A stretch of DNA of 64,000 nt from Planoprotostelium fungivorum (taxonomy: Eukaryota; Evosea; Variosea; Cavosteliida; Cavosteliaceae). Of the stretch, positions 21,809 to 33,893 are shown in pieces. The notes under the pieces were generated by a model, which worked only from the letters and a program-made list of their open reading frames with translations, had not been told where the DNA came from and made no database searches. Every line of letters begins with the position of its first letter. The first letter of the stretch is position 1. A program made the position numbers and the translations under genes. The stretch lies in assembly GCA_003024175.1 (NCBI GenBank), contig MDYQ01000043.1:1-64000 (forward strand), read 5' to 3'.

Positions 21809-23335
21809 TTACAAGCATTGCTGAGAATCGGGAGTGCACTTGTACTGACCATCTCCGGAATATTGCTTCGAGCAGCAGTGGTTCGCGCATTCACTAGAGG
21901 CACTGCACATCTCCCACAGCCCCTGTCATCCCATCAGATAGATCACTTCTCATCAACATCGCGCCGGCGACACATCGAGGAAGATGATGATGTCTCTCAC
22001 CTTAGAACCAGAATTACTCGATATACACTGGTCGCTGTTAGGAGTGCACTTGTACAGCCCATCCCCGGAATACTGCTTTGAGCAGCAGTGGTTGGCACAT
22101 TCAGAAGAGTCGCTGCACATCTCCCACTCTTGCTTACCACCCGATTCCGTTGGGATTGGATCTGGTGATGGAGATTCGGTGGGAACTGGATCTGGCGATG
22201 GAGAATCCGTGGGAATTACCGTTCGGTTCAGATTCTTCGTCAGAAGCCACCTGAAGACATCGGCCGTGAACGGCAGCTGTCAGAAATTAGACGTCCACGT
22301 CTTCACGTGTATGACCCACGTGTCCCATGCCCTTCTCGTTGCTGTTGTCTCCGTGTTGAACGCCCATACTGGCTGGATAGATGGTGACGATGTCCTGTCG
22401 GTTGTTCATGTTGTTGAGATAACCCGCGGCTCTCTTGCACTTCGGGAATTCTATGATCGTATCGGCTTCGGAGCAGAAGAGGTGGAAGGGTGTATCAGCC
22501 ACCTGATGAGATGATGTCAGAAGAGGTGATCGTGGTGAGGTGAAAGGAGATGATGCGATGATGTCATCGTGGGTGAGATCGACGTGGAGTCGGTGTCTCT
22601 GGATGATGTGGATGATGACGGTGATGAATAGGAGACGAAGGATAGATCACGTTTTTGACATGGGTGTCGTCACTGTTCTGTCCATCGTATGGGAATCCTG
22701 CAGATGCAACGGAGGCGGCGACTAATTCTGGATGTTGAATGTTGAATCTCCAAGTACCGAAGGCTCCCTGATCACGATCAGCGATCGAAAGATCGATCAC
22801 GTCTCACCATGGAGTATCCGGTGACATAGAGACGATTAGAATCGACGGAATATCTAGACTTGACCTTGTTGAGGACTTCGATCAGGTGATCGCTCAGCCA
22901 CTGATCTCTGTAGACACCATCAGACTTGATGCACGCTCGATGTGGCTCACCCGGCATCCTTGTTGTTGTATGTCTTACGAGCTACAGGTATGACGGTGAG
23001 AAACTGGTTGGCCACCATGGTCTGCTTATCGCCACGGTTTCCACTGTTCCATTGGTTGAGGAGAGTGCCTACTCCGTCCCACTGAGCACGATCGACCCAG
23101 TTACCATCGTCAGAGATGCATCCTCTTCCGTGGAGGAACATCAATATGGGCCACGGTTTCGCTTAGACGTGTGAGACGAAAGTATGAAATGGGAGGGGAC
23201 ACCGAGAGGTGTGGACTCACTGATGTTTGTCTCGGGCTCGTGGACGACGAAAGGATAGAACCCTCCATCGTTGATGAGATTTAGAGGACCAGCGAGAGCG
23301 GTAACGATGCAGGTCAAGAGGACAAAGGTCTTCAT
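21809..23335 (-). CDS. Secreted esterase with two C-terminal Cys-rich modules
   Basis: Probably a PHB-depolymerase/carbohydrate-esterase-like enzyme. MKTFVLLTCIVTALAG is a signal peptide. The core has PWPILMFLHGRG, then QFLTVIPVARKTYN and the nucleophile elbow GYSMG (VTGYSMGAFGTW); EADTIIEFPKCK and KGMGH probably bring Asp and His. A Pro/Ser/Thr linker repeating PTESPSPDP leads to two near-identical modules, each with about six Cys: WEMCSDSSECANHCCSK... and WEMCSASSECANHCCSK..., both ending KCTP-(N/D)-S-x-Q-C. An intron lies exactly between them, which fits exon duplication. The modules may bind a polymer. Most introns are 40–60 nt, one about 145 nt. Confidence 0.8.
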
Positions 23336-23583
23336 CTCTGCGGGTGTTCAATATGTTAGAGTTGGGGATTGTCTTTGTCGTGGAATGATAGCTGAACTTT
23401 TCTGTGTCAGTCTTGCAAGTCGCCGATGCTTTTTCTGACGTTTGTTGGCAAAAAGAATTTTATCGTAGACAGAGGTGTGGAAGCAGGGCCTTATACAGAA
23501 TAAACGAACTGGGACGTGTCTAGCTTCTCTTCATATGTGACGGTGTCGTGCATCATCATTCAACTCTTTCACACATTTTTATT

Positions 23584-24900
23584 CTACAATTTCTTCACAG
23601 CAGTCTCCCACGATCTCAGATACCTACCCTCTTCACTCTCTGACGAATACCATCTCTCACCTCTCTGCGATGACCCTCGAGCCTTTCACGTACACCGCCT
23701 TCAACCCAAAGAGGAAGGGGCTCATCATGAGTCCATACACCGCCTGCTGTTTCCAATAGCCAATGTTCACCGCCTCTTCTGAAGGTGCAGGTGTCTACGT
23801 TGAGTTCAGAACGGGCAGGTTGTAGATGATCACCTGGGGTAAGAGGCTGAGTACTTGTTCTTGGGGTGTGTTCCACATCTTCTCTATTCCTTCGATGTGT
23901 CCCTTTCGTCGTGAGTCTTCATCGACGTTTCGCGGTCTCACCCAGCCAACGATGCCCACGACGACTTTTCCTGGAATATTTCTCATGGCGAGTGTCATGT
24001 TTGCATCTCCTGATGACGATGAGTCGATCGTCTTCTCACAGATGACTCGATTAGACGTCGGATGATCTCACTCTCTTGCACGATGTGTCTGCTCCATGAT
24101 GGAAAGAGGTCTGGTGACCAATCGCGGTGGTTGGGGGAGATATTCTTCACGACGTTCTGTAAGGAGTGGATGGCCAGCTCGCTCGGCTTCACCGACGCCA
24201 GATATCTTCCTTCTGCATCCTGGTGGGGTGAGTCGATGGAAGGTAGATGGATCAGATGATGGAACAGATGGATGAAGCACGACCTCTCTGTCGATCAACC
24301 ACACGCGAGAACCCACGGATGATGCACCATTGAGGCCAGCATGAAATTCGGTGTAGCTGTTGATGTCAATCGAAGAAATGAGAGAGGAACGAACCGTAGT
24401 GGCCAAGTCTCTGAGACTCTCCTTGGAATGCCTTCACCTCTTCTCAATGCCGGAGGACACCGACCGATGTCTAATTCGATGGCGACGGCATCGGGCCTCA
24501 AACTTTGGATAATGCTTTCTATGGCGACACAGTTGTCGCTGTCTCCAGAATGCTCGACACCCAACACGAGGACTTTGGAACCTGTTTCTGGGGAGCGAAG
24601 GGTGAGGACTCTTCCTTCTCTGTTCAGTTTCTCCCAATGGCTCTGCGCAGCATTGTCCTGATGTGTATAGTGAGAAATGTCTTTGGACGTTACGAACCCC
24701 TCCGTCAATCAACAATTTGGGAGACATCAAGTCGCGGCTCCACAGAGATCCATACGCGTGAACTGGTTCGAGACCTGCAGATGCATATGAGCTCATACAC
24801 TGGATAGAGGGGGTAACAGACCTGATACACTCATCTTCCCCCACCATCTGTGGAAGAGATCCTTCGTTAGTGCCTCTTGCTTCTCCAGCCATGTCGCCAT
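23584..24900 (-). CDS. TraB-domain protein
   Basis: It resembles eukaryotic TRABD proteins, which sit at or near mitochondria. The TraB signatures are LVLGVEHSGDSDN (GxxH-type motif), then SLRPDAVAIELDIGR (conserved Glu and Arg), and the second half with MTLAMRNIPGKVVVGIVG. A hydrophobic stretch (NIGYWKQQAVYGLMMSPFLFG) precedes the C-terminal AVKKL-stop. Introns include one near 23780–23828 with ATCTACAAC close to its donor. The N-terminal joins between 24660 and 24860 are tentative. The start MATWLEKQEALTKD at 24900 is the only good ATG. Confidence 0.75.
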
Positions 24901-25109
24901 CTTGTGAAATTTCAATTTCGAAAATAAAGAATTACAGATGCTACTCTTTACACACACCACAAAGATGCCGCCCATGCGAGCCGACCTTGAAAAACTTCTC
25001 GCATGATATGCCCTCTGCTCCATTCCATCCTCATTTAGACTTTCTTTTCACGTGATTACATCATCCATCCATGATCAACTCTCTCCTTTATGACTCGTCT
25101 GAGCTTTTT

Positions 25110-26757
25110 CTACTCCCTCCTGCTGATCACCCCCGTCGAGCACAGGACAATCCCATCCACTTCCCAGCCGATGACGACCTTCTTCGAAAAGCGTTTGAAC
25201 ACCAAGCGGTGGTCCCGATAGAACATCAACTTGCTCGCCTCCACGACGTTCGAACACTTGTCCCAGAAGACAATCTTGCGCGCGCGAGTCTGTTTGAACC
25301 AACTCTGTGCGATGTCTGCGTGTCCATTGTTCTGTGAAGAGGAGAGAGTTGTGCCCCTTTCCTCCCACTTGTGCTCGTCCTTCACATCTAGTAAGGTATC
25401 GTACTTTACGGTCTGTACGTTGCATACGTAGCGTACGTATTCCAACGAGATCTTGGGAGTGTGATTGAAGGTGATCTCTCTGAGATTCGGTGGCAGATGC
25501 GATAGATCGCATTTGATGCTAACACCTCTGTTCGAATGTGAGCCACAGAAGCAGGGAGGATCTCACGTCAGAGTGTGCAGGTCCTTCAGTTGTGACAGTT
25601 GTGGAGGTAAACTGCAGGCGATGTAGGTAAGCTTGATCTTTCCGATCGGCCGCACGTCGCCTGCACTCTCAGTCATCGAAAGAAGGTAACAGAGACGTTC
25701 ACCACTCGATAGAGGTCTCACGAAATGATTCAGAATGGCTGGTTCACTCGTGATCAGTTTTTTCAGATGAGGAAAAGAGTCTGGTGAATCTTGAAGGCAG
25801 ACGGCATCGGTCCACGTCAGGTCGATCACCGTCGGATGCTCCATGGAAAATTCGTAGAAAACTTGTGGGTCGATGGACTTCTTACGGATGTTGTACAGAT
25901 TGAGTTTCTGCAGGTTCGGCCATCTACAACGCTCAGTTGGTCTCGGGTGATCATCGCATCACCTGCACTTCATGACCCAATTGATTTCTTGGGCTGCGAT
26001 TCGCAATGCTTTCAATCCTCTACACGCTTGTAGTTGGTCAGCCAATTCATCTCGACAAGAGACCAACGAATGGGTGACTGTGATGTGTGAGTCGCTGATT
26101 ACGTCTTAAACTCACCCAGTCTCAGCTCTATCAGATCTGGTGTGATGAGTGGTAAAACGTCCCTTGACACGTTCAGAGCTGATGACAACGATGACGATGT
26201 AGAGGTGATTGCTTACATCATGATGGAAGAGTTGGTGAACCCATCGACGGAGAGTGTTCTCAGTGTAGACCTCCCCGCCAACGATCTCAACAGATTCGGA
26301 CACTCCCTGCGAACGATGAGACTCAGAGTGACCAGACGGGGGAACATGAGACGAAAGATCGGAATGTGATCTTCTTTGATGTCCGCTGGTTCGTCTCTCG
26401 CTCTCATAATGAACCGGAGGTCCTCCGTGAGGTGAGTCAGATGTGGACGTTGGGCGAACTGCGACAGCCGCTCTAATCCTGCCTCCCAGATGTGAAGGAA
26501 GAAAGTGCTGACGAATGAATCTCGTGCTAGGTGACACCACTTCTTGCTGACGAGTCTCTGTGTGGTGATGTCAGATTCGATGTCGTTATCGATATATGCA
26601 CCAGAGAGGATAGTGTGGATCTGTTGTCTGCAAAATGCACAATGTGTCTGAGGATCTCGTTTGGTAGTGCCATCAATGGACTACCGCCATCCTGAAAGGG
26701 TTATTACTTCGACAAATGGAGACAGCGTACCTCTTCTTCATCGTATGCGAATTCCAT
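25110..26757 (-). CDS. F-box / leucine-rich protein
   Basis: A likely substrate receptor of an SCF ubiquitin ligase. The F-box reads LPNEILRHIVHF...RLVSKKWCHLAR. It is followed by Leu-rich, irregular repeats (LVTLSLIVRRECPNLL, LRTLSVDGF, LQKLNLYNI, VIDLTWTDAV, LKDLHTLT, LREITFNH). The start at 26757 (MEFAYDEEED) is the first in-frame ATG before the F-box. Introns are about 40–60 nt. One ends ACTGAGCGTTGTAG at 25924 and leads into MAEPAETQ-like or PNLQKL coding depending on frame; I favour the PNLQKL reading. The stop at 25110 gives a basic, beta-rich C-terminus. Confidence 0.72.
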
Positions 26758-27080
26758 AGAAGAACGTAAGAGTTCAACGATTGAAGGAGTGATGTCGAGC
26801 TGATACACCCGCTCAGGCTTGTAGACGGAGCCGGTTCCAATAAACGGACAGCGATCGAATGACGAAGACTTCACACATGAAGAACAGATCACACGCAGAC
26901 GACATATTGTCTATACCAAACGATATAATTGCCGTCATTTGGTCCAATCGATCGGGATTCTTGAACCTTCTGAAGCTTCCCGAATCCCGAACCCCGACGG
27001 AAGATGACGCAATCTCGGGTCGGAAGGCAGGCAACCAGGCCTGCTTAACATTCATTTTTAGACAACAACAACAGAGCAAC

Positions 27081-27824
27081 ATGTCCGACATCACCCTCTA
27101 CTCTCACGCCTCTGGACCGAACCCCTGGAAGGTGGTCGCCCTCTTAAAGGAGCTCAACCTCAGCTACAACACCATCTTCGTCGATTTCCAGAACAAGACT
27201 CCCGACTTCTTGAGCAAGAACCCGAACGGAAGAGCGCCTGCCATCGTCGATCACAAGAGAAACGACAAGGTAACAACAACGTGCCACATGGAAGCAGTGA
27301 CTGACCTCTATACAGGCTCTGTGGGAGTCCGTTGCCATCCTGTTGTACCTCGAGCACCACTACGACAAGGAGAACAGACTGTGGTTCACAAACGAAGACG
27401 AGATCGCTGATGCCAACCAGTGGTTGCTCTTCCAAGCCTCCGGCATCGGCCCATACTTTGGCCAGAAGGTTCGCACCCGTCATTCCATCGACACCGACTG
27501 ATCATTCCTCTTTAGGCATGGTTCTCCAACTTCCATCATGAGAAGATCCCATCTGCCATCGAGAGATACGAGAAGGAAGTCCATCGTGTCTTGGGTGTCG
27601 TCGAGAAACATCTGGAAGGAAAGGAATATTTCGTCGGCAACAAGTACTCCATCGTGGACATCAACAACTACGTCTGGCTGGTCAACGTTCCGTGGCTGTT
27701 GAACGACTACCAAACTGCCTTTGAGAAGTACCCCAACACGGGAGCCTACGTCAAGAGACTGGGAGAGCACAAGGGCATCAAGGAGGCTTACGCTGAGAAG
27801 GCTGCCGCCGCCGAGAAGCACTAG
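27081..27824 (+). CDS. Glutathione S-transferase
   Basis: A cytosolic GST of the Ure2/theta-like type that conjugates glutathione. The thioredoxin-like N-half starts MSDITLYSHASGPNPWKV and has NPNGRAPAIVDH, with the family's cis-Pro (APAIV). Glu-Ser for the gamma-glutamyl group is in ALWESVAILLYL. The helical half includes DINNYVWLVNVPWL. Three exons, with introns 27270–27315 (46 nt) and 27479–27515 (37 nt), give about 220 residues, the normal length. It is divergent from the F-box gene with 323 bp between starts and convergent with the RNase III gene. Confidence 0.93.
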
Positions 27825-27987
27825 ATAGAATGTAATACATACCCCTGTGACGATGCATCGATTGAACACTTTGTCGTCCGTAGAGGCATGTGTTCCCCAC
27901 ACGTAGGAGTGACATCGTATCTTTGGCTTGATAGTGAAAGGAAGGGTGTCAGTGGATGACCGGACGTTCATTTGTACAATCTACAAT

Positions 27988-30900
27988 TTATCTCTTTTCT
28001 CTCGATGCCGTGCCTCTCATCTCCTCCCTACCCAATTTCGCCGCCGTTTCCAGTGCATTTCTCATCGAATTACCGATTCCCGTGCACAACAGTTTTCCTT
28101 CCGTCAATATCCCCACTTGGTACTTGTCATCGACATCCCTCATCAACCTGCGACGATCGTGTCATCCATCATCCGGGAGATCATCACCATCATCGAACAC
28201 GATGTGACTCACTCGTGCGACAGCTGTGGCGGTTGACCCGACTTCTCTGTCATCTCCATCTCCAATTTTCCGTAATGATCCGTCCACTTTTTCATCTTCA
28301 CCGTCTCGTCCATGTCAGGAACGAACACCACCTACGTACGTTACGTCTCCCGTACACCGAACGAATCGATCTCACGTCAAAGAAGGTCTTCACTGGTCTG
28401 AGACCACCGTCGACATAGATGGCTCCCATTATGGCTTCTAGACAGTCAGACAGCCACGTTGCTGTCGTCGGGTCATCGGGAGGGCAACGGAAACGAAAGA
28501 ATTCCTCCAAGCCGAGCTGGTAGCCCAGATTACACAAGTTCTTATTGTTGACGTGGATGCTTCTTATCATCTAATCTACAATGAGAATGATAAGAAGCAT
28601 ATGATGATGCCTTAAGAGCCGTTACATGAAACTATGTTTTCATGTTTTATAATCATGTGACGATAGAAAGAAGATCATGTCACGAGAGTGTGCGTCGTGA
28701 ACGAGAGGGAGAAGAGGAACACACCGACAGTACGCCCTCTTGGAAGGAAGGACTCTGGTGGTAGAGATGAACGGAAGACAAGAGCTGTAAGATGGCATCG
28801 CCCAGAAATTCGAGCACGTTGAAGGCCAGAGAATCCACGGTAGAGACAGACGGATGAGTCAACGCAGATCTCAAAAGCTCGATATCACTGTGTAAGTCAT
28901 TCATCTACAACGTTGTAGAACGCACTCGAAGCGGTAACCGATGCGTTCTTCGAAGGCCTCTGGTCCACCCCGGGCGGGAGCGGGATCTGGAACCTGCGAA
29001 TGCGATGTCCCCCTCTTTCCCTGGTTCCTCTCTTCCATCCAGATGTCATGGAGATCGGCCTCTTCTGGGCCCTTGTACAAGTCACGTGACACACTTCTAC
29101 GTGAAATCTCACTACGAATAAGAAATCCGCCAGAATTTTCCTGGCGGTGTGGATGCCAGAGTCCAGCATGACTGCTCCCAAAATAGCCTCGAAGCTGTCC
29201 GCTAACACGTGGTACCTGTACTCTCCCCCCTGACTTGTCAACGACATTCCCGCGAAATTTCTTCACCTTGGAGAACACGGGATGACCCGCGGTGAGAATG
29301 AAATCATCCATCCCTCTGTCTTGCATCATCTTTGCTGCCATTTGGTTCTGAACGAGATAACTGCGTCTCACGGACAGAGTGCCCTCGCTGTTATCTGGAA
29401 ACTGCGATGCCTCAGGTGCGAATGCGATGTCTCGGTTACCATGGAGATGAGGTGGGTCGTCACGGCGAATTCGAAGACGGCATCTCCGAGGAATTCTAAT
29501 CTCTGGTTGTGCGAAATTTCACTGGAAATTCCTAGATCTGGGGATCGGGTCAGGTGGGACATGAGCGTAACGTACGGCTCAGGTTACGTGCGGTACAAGT
29601 GTCTGTGCCGTCGGTGCGTTGTAGATGGATGACGTGGGCCGTTCTGGCCGACGCTGCCATGGCATTTGCGAAGACATTTTCGTAATATTCGGAAAAGGAA
29701 GGATGAATCAGGGCCTGATTATGTCATCTACAACGTTGTAGAGGATGGTATCTCACCTCTTCTAATAATCGGATGTCATTGAACGTGCAGTTCATCTTGT
29801 GGGCGGCCCTGATTGCATTTTCCGTGATTTTTCCTCTCAGAGCGCAGATGATGAGAAGAGCTGCCTCCTACAGTCTCTCAGTTTTCATGACATCTCACGT
29901 GATATCTCTGCACCTGACACATATCCGTTCTCATCCCAGTCAGTAGACTGTTTTCATTCAGATGCAACCCATCTTCACTTTCTCTCTGTACGTATCATTC
30001 GTATGAAAAAACAGCACACTCACCCTTCTGTACACTCGGTTAATTGAGACGGGGTATCGGTTTGTACGTCGGGTTACGTCGGGGAAGCGTACGGTGTGTA
30101 CGCAGTAGCTCTTATCTCCCGGTATCCTCAAGATGGTACCCACGAAACTTCGTCGAAAATTTTCCCGCGCTTCCTGTACCGCGTGAGGTCTTCTTCGTAT
30201 AATTCTTCACCTGGTCCCAATCTTGGTTGGCATGTACAACATCTTGTACAGTTTTCTGTGAGATTTCACGAAAGAACTGTACGATCTGATGGATGGTAGC
30301 TCTCTCTTCGTTGGCTGAATATTGGGGCACGAGGTAGAATCTGACACGAAATTGAGAATGTTGTGCGTCCATGACTCTTACCTCCTGAGATGACTTGCAG
30401 AGTCTTCTGCATTCCAAGGATCAAACTGCAGCACACTGCCGAATAAAAAGGTCTGAAACCATTCCAATTCTTCTCTGTCCTTCTCGTCCACTGTTCGGTG
30501 TCAATTTAGAGCATGTTTCAAACTCACCCGCTGCTGTCATCTGGACTTCTTCAAAGATGATCTCGCTTGCTTCTGTTTGATGTCCACGTGTGGTGAGTTG
30601 TCTATGGCATCCAAGGTCCGTCGAAAGACACAACAAGTGGAAACCTAAAGGAGATCTTGAGTGAGATGATTACGCAGGGGTAACAATCATTACCGGAGAA
30701 TCGGTACGATCTTCCTGATATCTCGATGTTCGTTACTTCATCAGAGGATATCATTCGAATACGATACATCTAACATTGTCAATCGAATCAGGGGCTAGAT
30801 CTGATCCTTACCTTTTGTTCTTCCCATCTGATCTGTCTGTCAGCTGCAAACGCGTGTTCGAGATCTTTACGACCTGTCCACCACGCATCGTTCATGTTCT

Positions 30901-31184
30901 CTCTGTAATTCCTCCAGGACCATGGGGCCTTGTCTCTGCTCTTCTTGGACTGTTCTTTAGGTCAGACGGTTAAACCATCTCACATCTCCTCTCACCTCCA
31001 CGTCATCTTGTCGAGAGAGTCTACGATTCGTCTGTCCTTCTATCTTGGCTCGGTTTCGTACCATGATCTCTTCTTCCTGGAGATCGATTTGTGATGCGGA
31101 AACTTGTGTGTCTGACAGGTAGTGAAAGAAGGTGTCATGGTAGGTACTGGATGTATCTTCGTCCTCTGAAGAGGTCGTTTCCAT
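27988..31184 (-). CDS. Tandem RNase III enzyme (Dicer/Drosha-like) with C-terminal dsRBD
   Basis: Probably cuts double-stranded RNA for small-RNA pathways. Two RNase III domains are plain. RIIIDa (about 29760–29100) reads ALIHPSFSEYYE, then QRLEFLGDAVFEFAV and DSFEAILGAVMLDSG. RIIIDb (about 28910–28390) reads LLRSALTHPSV, then FNVLEFLGDAILQLL and LSDCLEAIMGAIYVDGG. Both keep the acidic active-site residues. The C-terminus is a dsRBD (GILTEGKLLCTGIGNS, then ALETAAKLG). The N-terminal half (to about 30100) has an acidic leader and a region with FRVRFYLVPQYSA that I cannot assign. No helicase is seen, like the DrnA/DrnB enzymes of Dictyostelium. Two introns contain the palindrome TCTACAACGTTGTAGA. 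Confidence 0.82.
28557..28600. repeat. 14-bp perfect hairpin spanning a 3' splice site
   Basis: ATGCTTCTTATCAT (28557–28570) and ATGATAAGAAGCAT (28587–28600) pair perfectly around a 16-nt loop. On the minus strand the acceptor CATTGTAGATTAG lies in the loop and the next exon starts with the second arm. The host intron is one of the longest in the gene, about 160–170 nt. Confidence 0.8.
28904..28919. repeat. 16-bp palindrome TCTACAACGTTGTAGA
   Basis: It lies within a 38-nt intron between RIIIDa and RIIIDb of the RNase III gene, where removing the intron joins IGYRF to DIELLRSALTH. Confidence 0.85.
29727..29742. repeat. 16-bp palindrome TCTACAACGTTGTAGA
   Basis: It lies within a 42-nt intron of the same gene, just before the exon that begins ALIHPSF. 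Confidence 0.85.
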
Positions 31185-31311
31185 CTTTGTAGCTCTCGTT
31201 GTGCTCCAGGGGGACAAGGTCGTCGTTTGTAGACTGATATCTTGATTGATACAGCTAGGCCCAGTGGTTCGTTGGCAAAGACCAGCAGATTACGTTACGT
31301 GGCAACAAACA

Positions 31312-31564
31312 AGTCGTCATCTCGTGTGATCATCGCAAAATAATCCTTTATCACAACTCCATCTGATGTTGGATGTAACCATTGAAAGTCAACAGTTTCA
31401 AGAGGTTGGTGACAACTCCCTCTGCATCTTCCATCGANAGTCGTCATCTCGTGTGATCATCGCAAAGTCATCCTTTATCACAACTCCATCTGATGCTGGA
31501 TGTAACCATTGAAAGTCAACAGTTTCAAGAGGTTGGTGACAACTCCCTCTGCATCTTCCATCGA
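31312..31564. other. Duplicated contig ends around an N
   Basis: 31312–31437 and 31439–31564 are near-identical and separated by the N at 31438. Both hold the last residues (NGYIQHQMEL) of the JmjC gene. They differ by a few bases, so they may be two haplotypes or noisy ends of one locus that were not merged. Confidence 0.85.
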
Positions 31565-33774
31565 TTGTCTGTTCCTCTTCTCTTCATCACGTGCAAATTG
31601 GAGGAGCTGAGAGAAAGTGAAGGTCTTCCTCTGAACTCGCAGCCAATCGACCAGACTACATATTTGAACGGGAAAAGTCATTTTGACCTCCACCGCTGAG
31701 GCCAGCTCTTCGTTTCCAAAGTTGACGTGAAGTGTGTATCTGGCACCTACGTCGAATCAGCATCCAATGTATCTATTCGAGTCTCTCACTGTCTTCCTCT
31801 TCTTCTTCCTCTTCCTGTTCTTCGTCATTCTTCCGTGATCTTCCGTTCTCTCACCTCGATTTGGGAGAGAGGCACGAGCACGGCGATGGGGTTCCTCTTA
31901 AAGGAGCTCTCCTCGTGAATCTGTGCGACTTTCGTGTCTAAGTCGAGGTGGTCCACGTCTAAATCTGCAAAGTCGTAGCTCTTGTGTCGAGGCCGCCAGA
32001 GGCTGTTCGGAAGGAAGTCTTCGGCCTGCATGGTGGACAGGTCCTCTCTGCCGATGACGTCATCATTCGTCATCGACGCAGAATGGCGGGTTGTAGATGA
32101 TTGGAACCCACATAAGTTGGGGTAAGAGGGACCTGAGCTTCTCCTTCGCTTGTCTAAAGTTTCTGAAATCGATGCCGCTGCGCCATTCGTCGCGATTCCA
32201 CCTTGTCAAGTGAGTCATGTGATCTGATCGTGTGACCCTCACATGAGATGTCTAACTCCTTCGGAAACGATATCGGACAGAGAGGAAGCGATGAGACTGA
32301 CGTTGATGGATATGGAATCCTCTCCACATTCGACTCTGTGCCAAATTCCTGCCGGGTGATAGAAGAAACATCCCTCCGTCAGGATGACCTGTGATGAGAT
32401 GTGAGGGGGAGATGGAGGCAAGAACAAAGAGTGATGACGATGTAGGTTGATGAGTGATGCGATGATGTAACGATGATGTGAGTGATGTGATGATATAACG
32501 ATGATGTGAGTGATGTGATGACGATGAAAGAGACGACCTACCTCTTCATAATCATCTTCTGAGAATTTCATTGAAAAGTTGGGGTCTTGGATGTGGTGAG
32601 TCTTCAGCTGCTGCTCGAGAGTATCTACATTCTTGTAGTGAGATGTGGCACCCCTCAGTGGATGAGATATTCCGCTCTTCTTGATCTTCCATTTCTTCGA
32701 TCCTTTCAATTGGAATCTACAACGCGTCAATTTTTCATCGATTTTCGTTCGATCTCACGTGAAATTTTCCATGAAGTCCTGATGATCATCAGTATGTACA
32801 TCATCCTCATCCTCATCCTCATCATGAGACAACTCACAAAGTGCCAATCAGTCACGTGACCCTTTCTGGACATGAAGACTTCGATTTCTCCCTTGGCATC
32901 GCCGTTGGCGTAGAAACCGGAAAAATTGATCCCCAATTCTCCGGTCAGCTCGGGTACGAGGATATCGCTCAACTCTGGCGATGATCTGTAACGTCGTTGA
33001 ATATCTTTCTTCGTTGTTGTACAATCGGTTGATCATGTGTTCATGATGATGGAGCGATCGCAGTCATAATCGCGGTCACCTGAAGTATAGAGAAGCACCA
33101 GACCCATAACAGATCTTTGCAGAGTCCACCGCTTGCTCCCCAGATAATTCGAAGCTGTCGATCCTTCTCATCTCTTCTGCCAGAGGGGATGCCTTTCAGA
33201 ATGAGATTGTGATGTGATTGCGGGATGATCACCTCTTTCTGGACACTGTGAACGATGGCCTCTAAAGGTCTCATCCACACGAAGATGGCCTCCGATGCTG
33301 TCGTACGGAGCAGAGTGTCCAGATCGAGATCCGACATATGATTTGAGATGAGATCTGATAATCGTTCGGTACCTGTGCCAGGAGATGGTTTCGATACGTA
33401 GGCCTTCTTTTTCCATACCTATAGATGTTGTTCAGAGAGTGCACAGATGGTAGAACATGTCACATTTTGGAAAAAGTCTTCTTCAGTAAGGGGATAAAGG
33501 ACTGAGGGGAGAAGAGGATCTTCGGTGCCGATCACAATCGGTGGGGCATCAGGACCATGCTGATGTATTAGAATGTGTTGACCATCGTGAACGACACTGA
33601 CAATCTTCTGTTTCTTTGCCTTCTATTGAATTGTGATTAAGAGGAACTTGCGATGTGAGAAATGATGAGTACCTGATTGCCATTTGTCGATGATTGAGTG
33701 TGAGTTAACTCTCTCTGATGAGATTCCTTCCTAGAGGGCTTCTGTCTCTTTTTGAGTGCACGTCCTCCCGCCAT
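31478..33774 (-). CDS. JmjC/cupin Fe(II)/2-oxoglutarate oxygenase
   Basis: A predicted protein hydroxylase or demethylase resembling the ROXA/NO66 group. A basic N-terminus (MAGGRALKKRQK) leads to PLTEEDFFQNVWKKKAYV, the usual entry to this fold. The iron-binding HxD is in WHFDFMENFTFQLKGSKKW, and the distal His in FFYHPAGIWHRVE. The C-terminal half (SLWRPRHKSYDF, then a helical end with LLQFARDEEKRNRQ) may be the winged-helix part. The intron before FQLKGSKKW is 42 nt and ends TTGACGCGTTGTAG at 32717. Another near 32045–32110 contains both ATCTACAAC and GATGACGTCATC. Confidence 0.78.
32440..32530. repeat. Imperfect tandem repeat in an intron
   Basis: About three units of GATGATGTGAGTGATGTGAT-like sequence, inside an intron of the JmjC gene. 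Confidence 0.6.
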
Positions 33775-33893
33775 GATCCGATCTGATTTGTGATCTCAAA
33801 AGATCTTTCACCACACATCAACGTGAAAACTTGCACGTCTCATCAGATGTAATCGTCTTCACACATCACACCCTCTCTGAATGAAACTTTTAT

